Part shown: positions 33,750-46,439 of the stretch, in pieces | How positions within the stretch are numbered: position 1 is the stretch's first letter | Layout of the letters: each line of letters starts with the position of its first letter | Assembly (NCBI RefSeq): GCF_963675165.1 | Contig: NC_087377.1 | Coordinates: 17,494,518 to 17,558,517, forward strand | DNA length: 64,000 bases | DNA from: Halichondria panicea | Taxonomy: Eukaryota > Porifera > Demospongiae > Suberitida > Halichondriidae | Direction of reading: 5' to 3' | Made by a program: the position numbers and the translations under genes | The notes under the pieces: generated by a model | What the model was told of the DNA's origin: nothing | Databases searched by the model: none | Seen by the model: only the letters and a program-made list of their open reading frames with translations

Positions 33750-36700
33750 TTACAGTACAGCAAAGTTGGCGTATTGATCAAATGAGTTCATGTAATTCTT
33801 GAGAACCTCGTGCACGAGTATGTACTGCTCCTGTGTGTGTGTGTGTGTGGAGTGGGCAGGGTGTGTGTTGTGTGGAGGGAGTGGGGAAGGTGTGCATGTG
33901 TGGAGGTACATTACACGTACGCAACACAAGTGCAATCTCGACATTTTTAATTCAAGTACAATGCATGCAAATGACATAATTATTGCAACTAGCGAGAAAT
34001 TTTAAAATGAAAATCCTTTTACAGAATGAGAGTTTTGCATGTTTTGTATGTTGGTACAGTTCAGTGAGGGGGGGGTGATCCACTAAGACCCCCCAGGGTG
34101 TATACTGTACTAACCGTATTGGCCACCAATGCCATCCTCTGAATGCGTGCTGACTTCACGCACTGAAACACATCCACCACCGCTTCAACTTTGAACCTAT
34201 CGATGGCCGAGTACACACTCAGGAAGGTGCCAGATCGACCACACCCATCACTATACGGGGAAAAGGAGAAGGTGTAATCATCAAGCATTACATTGAAACG
34301 TGCATGCATATAATTTATAGGTGCCCTGCATGGTGCCAGAGCATCCATGCAATCTCTGATCTAAACATAATTATCATACAAGTGATAGAGCTCCCTAATT
34401 AAGAGCTACTGAATGCATCTTTTGGTTTTGAAAATGGTCATTCTATACTCTGGCTATAGTTATGACATGCAGCTACCAAAACACTGCATGATCATTTGCT
34501 ATGGTTTATGTGTGGAGGGGATGTGTGCATGTGGAGGGGGTGGGGTGTGCATGTGCATGGCTTACTTGCACATGACAATGATGGGTTTGTTTCCTGTCGA
34601 TTTCTGACTATTGACCACCAACTCATTCAGGTGTATAACCGATTCCGGTGCCGGCGGGGTCCCATTCTCATTCCACGTCTTGCAATGAAACATAGTCAGC
34701 ACGTAACAGTCGCTGCCAGTCTAAACACAATATGTGTGTGTGGGTGGAGGTGTGTGGGTGGTGGAATTATGACTGCGAACAAACGTATAAGCAAAACAGG
34801 ACACCACTAACAAAAACTCAGCACGAGATAAATAAACATTATTTTAGTTTCGAAAACAGTAGAATTGAAACTGTTGTATATACGATACATGCGTAGTGAT
34901 AGTTACACTAATGATAGTAATTACTACGATGTGTATACACCACTATACATGCGTATATTCATTATGTATATATAATTGTTATACATTCCCAGTATGATTA
35001 TATTGCATGAGTCAGTTTATTAGATTTAGTGAGGGGAATCATAAACAGTCACTGTGAAATGAAAGCAGCAAGCCAACAACCAAGTAACATAAGCAAAACT
35101 TACTGTTTCAGAGAAATCAAAACATTGATCTGCATGCCAAATACCCTCCATACTGATACAACAATACTTGCAGACAGATTATATATCTCACCACTTTCAG
35201 AGTTTGAGAGATCTCCAGTTTTCTCACGCTGATTTCTTTCTCCAATTTTTCCGAGAGCAGTTTGATAGTCATCTTGCCGTAATTGACCTCTCCGTCGACC
35301 TTATCTGGCCAGTACTGCGTACACATGTCCTGCAGTTGTGCAAGCATGGGTTGCACTCTTAATTGACTTAGTCTATAGTGGAGTTATAGAATGTTATTTT
35401 GTCTGCAAAGAAATGATATTCCACTCTAGCCACATTAGTTACATAAACAACAATTTCAAAACACCATTATCCGTGAAATGTTTTTGTGTATATACCTTTC
35501 CATTTTCAGTCAGGTCGCATAGCAACACGATTGTCCTGCTCTCAAGATTCTTGGCCATCTTCCAAAAGTCCAGTACAGTGTTGTCCAGGGGAGCCTGTGT
35601 GACCACAAAGCATCTCCTGTGTTTGTATCCCTGTATGGTGAGAGAGAGAGGGGGGAGGGTTAGAACAACTAATAATGAGAGAGAGGGAGAGGGGTGTGTT
35701 GTACTGAATAACTAATATAGTGAGAGAGAGGGGGGAGGAGGGATTTGCAAGACAACACTCACAAGACTCCTATATATAATTATTATGCTTGTATTGTATT
35801 GCATGCATGAACAGTTACGCTATATAGACTAGATAACTGCATGTATATATATATATATATATAGAGGTGTGGACTTGTGCAGAATGTTAATTGCATGTGA
35901 TTGTACATGCGTTGTACACTCACGTCTATAAAGCTGGCATTGATGTACTGGTCCTGTTTGGAGCTTCCCATGAGCTTGGGTCGATGTGCATCATCTGTGG
36001 AGTGGAAATAAATATATGAATTGTACCGTTCCCATTAATGTTGTAATCCTCTCACATGGGAATTTGTCATGGTAACGGTTCTTGCTCTCCACTTCTTGGC
36101 TGGCAATGATGTCTCTGTCTTGTTGTGATGGTTTTCTGCTGACTTGTTCCAGAAGCTGCATGCACCAGGGAAAAACAGTTAGTTCACAGTGCTTATAATT
36201 GTGTACACAGAACAGAGTGTGTACTGCTAATTTAAAGCTTGCTTGCTTTAGCTATAAGTATCACCATAAAGCTGCATGCACCAGGGAAAAACAAATATTG
36301 TAGTTAGTTTTTACAGTACTATATACACGTACAGAACAGGATGTGTACAGCTAAAACTTGCTTGCTTAGCTATAAGTTTCACCATAAATGGTCTTGTTGT
36401 GATAAATCGCAGAAAGGCATTGCATACAGAGCCTATTATAAATGATAGATAGTGTGTTTGTGCACAGAATGTACTCTATTGACTATAACGTCCGGTATAC
36501 TAGAGAAAAATCGGCCTGAGATGAGTATAATTTATGGGCCCTCCTATTCATTTCCTTTTACCTGAAACTGCTCCTCATATCCAGACAGTGATTTCCCTGA
36601 GGCTATTCTGCCCAGCTGGTTGATGGCAATGTTGAGGTTGTGAGCAGCTATCTCAGTATCTCCACATGTTATCAGCTCGTCCAGAGAATCGTGGATGAAC

Positions 36701-39700
36701 ACGTACTGTGACTATAACCACAAAGAGAGATAAATAGTATACTAGCGCTTTTTTGAGGCATTATTTCGTCAATTATAGCTTTTACTGGGCAATATTTTAG
36801 TTTACTAGAATAGAAGCAAGAAGAAAGAGATATAGCGGCTACATTGCATGGACACACACTATCATATTATTATGTGAACAGTATATGAATCAATTATAAT
36901 TATAGCATAATTATTCATGTTAGTAGAAAATTAAGGATGGTAAGGGTGATGCTGGCGCCTCTGTGCTTAGGAACTGGCCACAACTACTAAAATTCCACCA
37001 CTCTAGCTCACCATAGTCTGCACCATAAGACATCGTCTCTCCCGCAGTTCCCTCACAAACTGGTACACGTTCACTACCCTCTCCTCCTGGATGCGCTGGA
37101 GCATGGCATCTAGTACGATGAACGTACCTGTACGCCCGACCCCTGCGCTGCAGTGGACCAGGAGGGGAGTCCCGGATACGGGATGGCTCTTGCGGACCCG
37201 CCTCAGGTAACCGAGGAGAGAGGTGGCATATTGTGGAACACCGTGGTCGGGCCAACCTAGGTAGTAGAAGTGGGTAACTAGGAACGGACTGGACCCAGGC
37301 TCTGATGCCTGTATGAAAATAGAAAATGAACTGTTTGAAATTGAATTCAAAATTCAAACACAATAAACAATTTGGATTTACATACATTTGTTATTGACAT
37401 GATCCTGATCTCGTAGTCAGTGAACAATTTGATCTCCTTTAGAAGGACGACAATATTCAGACCAACTTCCATTTCCTCCCCGGTAGCACTAGGCCAATAT
37501 CGGGCACACTTCTCTCTGGAGCTCTCAACCAGTTTGGTTACCATGACAATCGTAGGGAGTTTATTCTCCCAAATCATGCGCCAGAAATCCTCCACCGTTG
37601 AAGCCATAGGACCTGTAAATATATAGAATTATAGGTAGAGCACGTTTCTACACATACCTTGTGCAGCAACGTAAGCATTGTCTCTCTTATAGCCCTGCAT
37701 GTGTGGAATTGAAATCAAATAAAAATGTACAGGTGAAAATCTGTGATGTACCCACACTGGTCGGTGGTGGTGGTTGGTACTAACCACCTCTAGACACCTC
37801 TTAGGTCTAGTTTACTACATAAAAGTGTGTTGAATCATAGATAAAAGAATTAGCTTGAGATCTCGATTGTGAAGATTGAAAATAGCCACCACTTGGGGAA
37901 ATTCTGGTGCATGGTACGTGTTTGGTGGTTCACCTTTATCCAGCTGGCATTGATGTAATCTGAGCCAGGTGTGTCTGTTGACTGCAGCTTGACTCTACAG
38001 TGGTCATCTAATGCACAACAGTTGCAATATGTCATGTGATAACATTCAATTCACTATGTAACATGTTATTGCTTACATGGGAAGATGTTTGTGAACCTGT
38101 TCTTCTTGAACTTGTTCTGGGGCAGCTGTGCCACATTCCACGAGTGATTGCCATCCTTGATAGAGCGATATTCACTCTCAAAGTCTGTGTCATCATCTTT
38201 GTGCAGCTCTCTGACATGACTGGCAAAATCAACTACTGCAATATCTGTAAGAGAAATTCATAAACTTGAGTGGGAAGAAAATGTGGGATTGTGGGATACT
38301 ATATAGTGGGAAAGAAAGTGGTTGAAAGTGTCCTTTAAAGCCATCAATTATTAGCTATGTTGATTAGCTGGGGAGAAGAAAGGAGAATAAATATCACCAA
38401 AATAAATCGAATGAAAGGCTATGATTTGGTTAAAATCACCATCACTAGTATCAAAGGCCGTGTCCACTTCGTCTACTTCTTCTTTGTGCAGGTCTTCTTG
38501 AGATTCTACCTCCTTCTCATGGAGTGGGTAAGTGTCAGGACTACGAATTGGTTTTGGTGGAGGGGCAGGTTTCATTAGCTTGTGTTTAGGAGCAAAACTA
38601 TCGTGTTGTCTTCTTCTCCTAACTCTGAGAAGATGTCATTTTGACTAAAATGTGTATCATGCATGGCAAGAACTTACATGCAAACAATACAGACTACGAT
38701 TATCAGTAGAACCACGGCAACGACCAGTCCTGCAACAGCCCCAGCAATCAATACCACCATTGCTGTGAAAAATTGTGATTATTAAACAAAGGTTGCATAC
38801 CAATCAGATATACACTTACTCCCTGACTGTGGGAGTATAACCATGGCAACACTGACATTGCCCACTCCCTGTACTGTACCAGCTGACACTGTAAAGTAGT
38901 AATCAGAGTTTGGGTCGAGATTAATAATTATAGCAGAGCTGGCGTCTTCCCCAGATACAGTAATGGTACTAGCATTCGCAGCATTAGAGCCAACTCTCCA
39001 GTAGGTGATGGTGTAGTTAGTGATGAAGCCTCTAGCCTCTGAGCGACTGAGTGGTCTCCATGACACCCGGACAGCTGTTCCATTCAGTCGAGTGGAACCA
39101 ATATCTCGAGGATGGATTAGGGGAACTGTGCGTGTACAAATATAATGATAGGATTTAAATTGTTGCTGCTTAAACTTACTTCCTTCAGCAGTGAATTCTA
39201 CAACACTGACAGGCTCTCCAGCACCAGCGCCATTGATGGCAGCCACTGATACCACATAGGGAGTATAGGGGACTGTAGGTGGAGGAGGTGATGCACTATA
39301 CTAGGACATTGACTATCAGTTCACCTAATTCATGTATAGAGAACGAGGTAGCTAAAGTGTTGTACTCTGTAACTGCTGAGTTGCTTTCTTCCTCGTTAAC
39401 ACTGATGGTGTATGTTAGTAACACTCCATTGACATCAGCAGACTCAGTCCAGTTGACAGTGAAGGTAGTTTCATTCACTCTTAAGACTCTCAGACTACCA
39501 ACTGGGCCAGACTCTGAAAGAATGGTTTATCACATGACATTAAGCGTATACTACATGTAACAAGAGACTGCATGCATTGATTGTGTTAACTCACTGGCCT
39601 CAGCTGTGGTGAACTCCATACTGGGTGTTTTTGGTCCCTCACCAACTGAAGTACTGGCTGATACTTGCACTGATACAGTTTGATAAGGACTCAGGGGAGA

Positions 39701-42700
39701 TATTGTGAACTGTTCGGATGTAGTATTAAAGGTCGTGGTGGTTCCATTGAGGTAGTCCACATACAGTGTGTAGGCGATAATGACTCCATTAGGTTCAGCT
39801 GGTGGACCCCAGGAGAGGGTGAGGGTGGTTGCCGTGGGTGAAGCCATCAACATAGCAGATGGACCTCCTGGAACTATAAGTATAAAGTATGAGGCTGTTA
39901 TAACTATTGTAGCAGTTAGAATTCCAGGAGCTACAAAGCTATAGTACCATGGATCAATATGTATTCGACTTGTACCTTCTTGTCTTGTTCTTACAACAAT
40001 TGAAACCTCTTCCCCAATGTTGTCTAACTGATAAATAGCACTGACAGAGAACTGGTATTGTTGATAAGGAAAAAGGTTGTTGATGACAATGAAGGAAGAA
40101 TTCAAATTTGTAAGCGACATTGATGTAAAACCACCGGTCCCTGTCACTTGTACACTGTACTCAATTAGTGTTACAGTAATCGAGGTAGTATCTGGATGGT
40201 CCCACATCAAGGTCACACTTCTGGATTCTGTTGTAGAATTTCTGAGGTTAGTTGCACCAGGCAACACTACAAGGATACAAAAAAATAATATTAAAATTCA
40301 TAAAATATTTTTGCTTACCATCATCATTGTCGATTATTACTATAGCAACCGCTCCACCTCTAAACGTAACTCGATTGTTGGTGGAGGTTACTGTGACCTG
40401 AAACGATTCACCAGGATCAGCGGTGTCATCATCAACTATTGTCACTGAGATACATCTGGACTCTCCAATAGTTGAAAACTGCCTCGTTTGCACTAGAGAA
40501 CTAGTAGTGAAATCAACTTGTGGAGCTGTGTGAGAAGGAAACTTGAAAAACAGTTTTGAACTATGCACACTAACTTGCTGGTCTATTGATATTCCCTGTG
40601 TCAATAGTGAACAACACTTCAAGTGTTCCAGTTGCCAGTCCTCCAGATGGACCCTCCAACACAACACAGATCTGTCCAGTCTCCTCCGTAGCTTCAGCAA
40701 AGGTGTAAGACAATTGTGATAGAGCCAACACCGGATCTAGATATAAAATTAGTGACTATAATTAGCAACTGCATGCATGACAGCTCACCATAATTATTAT
40801 CATGCATGAACGACATATACACACACACATTACACTCATACCATCGTCATCGTTGACTGTTATTGTAGTTTGGCTAATCCCTCCAACAGTCACTCTTGAG
40901 GTGGGACTGCTCAACACAACATTGTACACTGGTATTAGAGACGTCCCGTATATATCATCATCTGCCACTGTCAGTTGTATACACGGCCGAGTGTTTGCAT
41001 TTGAGTTAGCCGAGAAGGTTGCAGTGCTTGATCCTACGTAATTAGAGCAATCACACAAAGACAACAGTATAGTTTACATACCTCCACTCCAAGTAAACAC
41101 AATAGTGATGGGTACACTTGTTCCACCAGATGGACTGACCAGATTAGCACACACCTCAACCACACCACCCTCGGTACTTGTCATGGTAGGAGTGGTCATG
41201 GAGATAACAGCATCTATATAGCAATAATTATTATAACGCCATCATCGGCTGCTATACGTAGTGTCACAGTCTCACCATCATCATCGTTGACAGTAACTGT
41301 TGTCGTCACTGTGTTTCCCAGATCCAATCTTCCTTGATTGAGGGCCATTGGATTTTTATTGAGAGTAATAGTTTGTGTCAACACTGGACTAGTTTGGTAC
41401 ACATGGTTATTGGTAACAGTGATAGTCAGGCACTGGGTATCCCCTACACGAGAGTTGAAGGGGAAGGTGAAGTCCTCTAGGGAAAATAAAACTACATCAA
41501 AAAGTTGAATCAAAATGGCTGAAGAGGGAATGTCATGCGAACTGGAATTACCGGCTGACGAGATCCGATAATTGAGTGTTATAAATATATCCTTCTCTGT
41601 CCCTCCCGCTGGAGAGTCTAGTCTAGCACAAACGGACACATCACCATCTCCTTCATTCTGTACTATAGTTGGGTTCACTAGCGATACTAGAGCTCCTGTA
41701 AGAGCAAGGGTATAATGGATTATTTATATACTGCTCAGAGATTCAGAACTTACTATCTATATCCCTAATGCGAACAGTTTTCTGTGCCCCAAGTCTGATC
41801 CTCGGATTAGCACTGGAATCTGACAGACTCACACTAAACACTTCGTTGTTCTCATAAATTGGAGACATTTCTAGCAAAGTTTGAATATTCACACAAACTT
41901 GTGATTGGCTAGAAGTAAATGTTGCGTCCATCGTAAAGTCTTGATAATCAATGCCAGAGGCTGTATATACGGAAACATTAAATGTTTTACTAGGGCTGAA
42001 ACTGTAATCTACTTACTCGCTGGTTTCTCATCGTCCGGCAGTTCGCTAGTAGCAACGTGTACCACAACTTCTCTCTCACTAATGGTTGCACCACTGACTG
42101 AAACACACACCTCAACAGATTGCCCTTCGTCCAAAAGAATGTCACCATCTGAATTTGTTACTCCTGAAGTTCTGATTTCAACCATCACCTCTGTAAAAGG
42201 CAAAAAACATCGTAATTGTTATTGATATCTCATTCACAGTATATATACGGTCCGCAATGCACTCATTAAAATAACATGTAGTAACTATAAATTAACCCTA
42301 CCATCATCATCCACAATGATCACTGTGGTTTGGCTCCTCCCTACAATGACAGTGGCTCCAGTAGTTGGACTGACCACACTCAGTGACACAGTGAACATCT
42401 CATTTGCCTCAAAAATATTGTCTTCGCTCGTCATAATGACCATAATACACTTATCTGTTATATCAGTAGTAGTAAATGTTCTTGTCACTGATGCTGATAA
42501 AAAGTCTGTATCTGAAGCTTGAATACGGATAAATTAAAGAGAATGATAACATTCCAATGAACTTATAGTTGATTAATGTGTTTCCCTCACCTGTTCCCCC
42601 GCTGCTGGTTGCTAGTCTGACTTCAACATTTCTCCCTAACTGTCCGGTCAGTGAAGCACAAACTGTTACTACGCCTCCTTCCGTAACTTGCTTTTGAATT

Positions 42701-45700
42701 TCCATCATTTGTATAATAACACCTGTAGAGAGTATATAAGTATATACAATCGTCATGCTCAAATAAATTCCACTGACCACCATTGGCAGGGATTGTCACA
42801 GTAGTGGAGCTCTCTCCAGATATGGTGACCCCACTAGGGAGACTGTTCGGGTTTAGTGTCACTGTGAATGTCTCATCATCTTCAAAGATGAGATCACTTG
42901 TGGCTGATACAACTGAACACTTCTGAGTTGTGCTTAAGTCTGATGCAGTAAATGTCAGCTCGCCTGGCGCTAAGCTAAAATCACTTGAAGAAGCTGTATA
43001 CAAGGAATTGTCAATGTTTAAGCCATGCAATGATTAATATAATTATACCAGTTCCGATGGTGCTGGTCAGACCCACAACTACACTTCTCCCCAACAGTCC
43101 AGTCAGTGAAGCACAAACTGTTACCGTCTGTCCTTCTGTAACTTGCTTTTGCATTTCCACTATTTGGATGGTAACATCTGTATGTAGATAGTACAATTAT
43201 TATGCAGCTTTATACATGCTCAATAAATTCCACTGACCACCATTGGCAGGGATTGTCACAGTAGTGGAGCTCCCTCCAGATATGGTGACCCCACTAGGGA
43301 GACTGTTCGGGTTTAGTGTCACTGTGAATGTCTCATCATCTTCAAAGATGTCATCACTTGTGGCCGTTACAACTGAACACTTCTGAGTTGTGCTTGAGTC
43401 TGATGCAGTAAATGTCAGCTCGCCTGGCGCTAAGCTAAAATCACTTGAAGAAGCTGTATACAAGGAATTGTCAATGTTTAAGCCATGCAATGATTAATAT
43501 AATTATACCAGTTCCGATGGTGCTGGTCAGACCCACAACTACACTTCTCCCCAACAGTCCAGTCAGTGAAGCACAAACTGTTACCGTCTGTCCTTCTGTA
43601 ACTTGCTTTTGCATTTCCACTATTTGGATGGTAACATCTGTATGTAGATAGTACAATTATTATGCAGCTTTATATATGCTCAATAAATTCCACTGACCAC
43701 CATTGGCAGGGATTGTCACAGTAGTGGAGCTCTCTCCAGATATGGTGACCCCACTAGGGAGACTGTTCGGGTTTAGTGTCACTGTGAATGTCTCATCATC
43801 TTCAAAGATGTCATCACTTGTGGCCGTTACAACTGAACACGGAGTTGTTGAGTCTGATGCAGTAAATGTCAGCTCGCCTGGCGCTAAGCTAAAATCACTT
43901 GAAGAAGCTGTATACAAGGAATTGTCAATGTTTAAGCAATGCAATGATTAATATAATTATACCAGTTCCGATGGTGCTGGTCAGACCCACAACTACACTT
44001 CTCCCCAACAGTCCAGTCAGTGAAGCACAAACTGTTACCGTCCATCCTTCTGTAACTTGCTTTTGCATTTCCACCATTTGGATGGTAACATCTGTAGATA
44101 GTACAATTATTATGCAGCTTTATACATGCTCAATAAATTCTACTGACCACCATTGGCAAGGATTGTCACAGTAGTGGAGCTCCCTCCAGATATGGTGACC
44201 CCACTAGGGAGACTGTTCGGGTTTAGTGTCACTGTGAATGTCTCATCATCTTCAAAGATGTCATCACTTGTGGCCGTTACAACTGAACACTTCTGAGTTG
44301 TGCTTGAGTCTGATGCAGTAAATGTCAGCTCGCCTGGCGCTAAGCTAAAATCACTTGAAGAAGCTGTATACAAGGAATTGTCAATGTTTAAGCCATGCAA
44401 TGATTAATATAATTATACCAGTTCCGATGGTGCTGGTCAGACCCACAACTACACTTCTCCCCAACAGTCCAGTCAGTGAAGCACAAACTGTTACCATTTG
44501 TCCTTCTGTAACTTGCTTTTGCATTTCCACTATTTGGATGGTAACATCTGTATGTAGATAGTATAATTATTATGCAGCTTTATACATGCTCAATAAATTC
44601 CACTGACCACCATTGGCAGGGATTGTCACAGTAGTGGAGCTCTCTCCAGATATGGTGACCCCACTAGGGAGACTGTTCGGGTTTAGTGTCACTGTGAATG
44701 TCTCATCATCTTCAAAGATGTCATCACTTGTGGCCGTTACAACTGAACACGGAGTTGTTGAGTCTGATGCAGTAAATGTCAGCTCGCCTGGCGCTAAGCT
44801 AAAATCACTTGAAGAAGCTGTATACAAGGAATTGTCAATGTTTAAGCCATGCAATGATTAATATAATTATACCAGTTCCGATGGTGCTGGTCAGACCCAC
44901 AACTACACTTCTCCCCAACAGTCCAGTCAGTGAAGCACAAACTGTTACCGTCTGTCCTTCTGTAACTTGCTTTTGCATTTCCACTATTTGGATGGTAACA
45001 TCTGTATGTAGATAGTACAATTATTATGCAGCTTTATACATGCTCAATAAATTCCACTGACCACCATTGGCAGGGATTGTCACAGTAGTGGAGCTCTCTC
45101 CAGATATGGTGACCCCACTAGGGAGATTGTCCGGGTTTAGTGTCACTGTAAATGTCTCATCATCTTCAAAGATGTCATCACTTGTGGCCGTTACAACTGA
45201 ACACGGAGTTGTTGAGTCTGATGCAGTAAATGTCAGCTCGCCTGGCGCTAAGCTAAAATCACTTGAAGAAGCTGTATACAAGGAATTGTCAATGTTTAAG
45301 CCATGCAATGATTAATATAATTATACCAGTTCCGATGGTGCTGGTCAGACCCACAACTACACTTCTCCCCAACAGTCCAGTCAGTGAAGCACAAACTGTT
45401 ACCATTTGTCCTTCTGTAACTTGCTTTTGCATTTCCGCCATTTGGATGGTAACATCTGTATGTAGATAGTACAATTATTATGCAGCTTTATACATGCTCA
45501 ATAAATTCCACTGACCATCATTGGCAGGGATTGTCACAGTAGTGGAGCTCTCTCCAGATATGGTGACCCCACTAGGGAGACTGTTCGGGTTTAGTGTTAC
45601 TGTGAATGTCTCATCATCTTCAAAGATGTCATCACTTGTGGCCGTTACAACCGAACACTTCTCATTTGTGCTTGAGTTAGATGCAGTAAATGTCAGATTG

Positions 45701-46439
45701 CCTGACGCTAAGCTAAAATCACTTTCAGAAGCTGTATACACAAATAATTGTCATAATATTTATTATAGCCAATGATTAATATTTACCAGTTCCGATGGTG
45801 CTGGTCAGATCCACTAACACACTTCTCCCCAACTGTCCAGTCAAGGTTACACAAACCATTACTGTCATTTCTTCAGTGACTGACCTCTGGTCATTTGTCA
45901 TAGCAACTATGACATCTGCACAAGAATTATCATGACTCAACCAAAAAGTAATACAAGTAATGAAGTCTTACTGTCATTATCCATTACAGTGACAGTACTT
46001 TGCTGCCCCACAGACACTCCAGCAGTCATCGGTACAATTGTCAGCGTGAAACTCTCAGAATTCTCAAATATAGGATCATCTATGGCAGCAACATTCCAGC
46101 AAACTTGGGTTATAGTGTTGGTCAATGTCAGTGTGCTTGTCGGATCAACAGTGAGATCTATGGCCAGGGAAATAGTATAGCAAACTAACAATGCATACTA
46201 ACTAAATGCATACCTTGAGAGAATCCCTCACTGCTTATCAGTCTTACCACCACCACCATAGCCTCTCCAACCAGTGCAGGGGTGACTGTCACACACACTG
46301 ACACAGCTTCTCCCTCAGTTACAGTGTAAGAGGTCGGAGTAAAGCTCACTGTCAGTTCTGCATCACTAGTAGCAGTGCACAAATTGATCTCTGACCATGC
46401 AAGCACTGATATAAACAGCAATAGTACATGTACATTCAT
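33750..46439 (-). CDS. B1: receptor tyrosine phosphatase with about 13 Calx-beta and 4 FN3 domains
   Basis: About 40 exons. ATG at 46437-46439 begins [14 protein letters not shown], a signal peptide. Calx-beta domains, mostly one per exon pair, run from 46380 to 40320; many end in NDDDG and contain an acidic DDETF-like calcium-site motif. Four FN3 domains follow (about 40268-39970, 39875-39595, 39515-39175, 39125-38815). One membrane helix (about 38680-38765) is followed by a proline-rich juxtamembrane part (KPAPPPKP). PTP D1 (about 38246-36650) has [27 protein letters not shown] and [10 protein letters not shown], so it should be catalytic. PTP D2 (about 36150-33750) has QYINASFID but WNE for WPD and MCNDGCGRSG for HCSxGxGRTG. 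The stop is TAA at 33750-33752. It should dephosphorylate phosphotyrosine at the plasma membrane, with calcium-dependent ectodomain contacts (inferred). Confidence 0.85.
33828..33852. repeat. (GT)n tract at the 3' splice site of the last B1 exon
   Basis: On the gene strand the intron ends in about nine CA units then CAG|GAGCAG. The usual pyrimidine tract is thus a CA microsatellite. The same arrangement is found in B2 at 48113-48128. Confidence 0.7.
35640..35740. repeat. Purine-rich (GAGAGG)n tract in B1 intron
   Basis: Repeated GAGAGAGAGGGGGGAGG and AATAATGAGAGAGAGG blocks, two to three copies; a shorter version is at 50290-50350 in B2. Confidence 0.6.
36990..38250 (-). other. B1 catalytic PTP domain (D1) exons
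   Basis: Exons: about 38080-38246 ([24 protein letters not shown]), 37935-38008 ([20 protein letters not shown]), 37660-37695 ([13 protein letters not shown]), 37390-37613 ([37 protein letters not shown]) and 37010-37311 ([40 protein letters not shown]). All catalytic landmarks are present: KNRY-like loop, WPD, HC-x5-RTG and the Q loop (RRCLMVQT). This is an active classical PTP by sequence. Confidence 0.85.
37745..37915. repeat. Dispersed intronic repeat, copy 1
   Basis: Begins CCACACTGGTCGGTGGTGG, includes a palindrome GGTTGGTACTAACCACC, and ends ACCACTTGGGGAAATTCTGG. Copies occur at 52185-52345 (B2) and, diverged, at 60028-60178 (gene C intron). About 150 bp; probably a non-autonomous element. 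Confidence 0.6.
38815..40268 (-). other. B1 four fibronectin type III domains
   Basis: Four FN3 domains with the usual tryptophan and Y-x-F/V core: VTLMWDHPD with [22 protein letters not shown] with [23 protein letters not shown] with a continuation in the next exon ([14 protein letters not shown]); and [13 protein letters not shown] with YYFTVSAGT. They lie between the last Calx-beta domain and the membrane helix, as in LAR-type receptors. Confidence 0.8.
40320..42725 (-). other. B1 five diverged membrane-proximal Calx-beta domains
   Basis: Exon pairs at about 42590-42720/42305-42515, 42010-42200/41750-41960, 41560-41700/41270-41480, 41080-41215/40835-41035 and 40580-40738/40320-40525. Each pair gives EG-x-V-x-VCA in the first exon and an acid-rich DDDIYGT- or [13 protein letters not shown] segment ending DDDG in the second. 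Four of the five have direct B2 counterparts (all but the 42.3-42.7 kb pair), which argues that these formed the ancestral ectodomain. Confidence 0.75.
42781..45735 (-). repeat. Tandem array of near-identical Calx-beta exon pairs (7 units)
   Basis: The word CATTGGCAGGGATTGTCACA recurs at 42781, 43241, 43701, 44151 (one mismatch), 44611, 45065 and 45519 (preceded by TCA), giving spacings of 460, 460, 450, 460, 454 and 454 bp. Each unit holds a short exon ([20 protein letters not shown]) and a long exon ([37 protein letters not shown]) with both introns. Introns are as conserved as exons. Units differ by a 6-bp exon deletion (STTQKC against STTPC), a 4-bp intron change and a few point changes. 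The first (N-terminal) unit is the most diverged. B2 has no array. Confidence 0.9.

Larger units (their letters stand above)
33753..36720 (-). other. B1 second PTP domain (D2), degenerate active site
   Basis: Exons include [17 protein letters not shown] (about 35924-35990), [20 protein letters not shown] (about 35510-35632), [13 protein letters not shown] (about 35190-35345), [18 protein letters not shown] (34566-34720), [19 protein letters not shown] (34115-34250) and the last exon [19 protein letters not shown]. The phosphate loop is C-x5-R complete, but the preceding His is Met, and the general-acid loop reads WNE instead of WPD. Vertebrate RPTP D2 domains are similarly impaired, so D2 is probably regulatory or a weak enzyme. 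Confidence 0.8.

Noticed and set aside
42985..45469. Repeated plus-strand open frames of 68 and 82 codons
   Set aside because: Antisense of the Calx-beta exon array; the repetition follows the 450-460 bp units.
42781..45735. Regular repeat spacing that could suggest a CRISPR-like array
   Set aside because: Units are 450-460 bp, contain exons and introns, and have no unique spacers; this is exon duplication.
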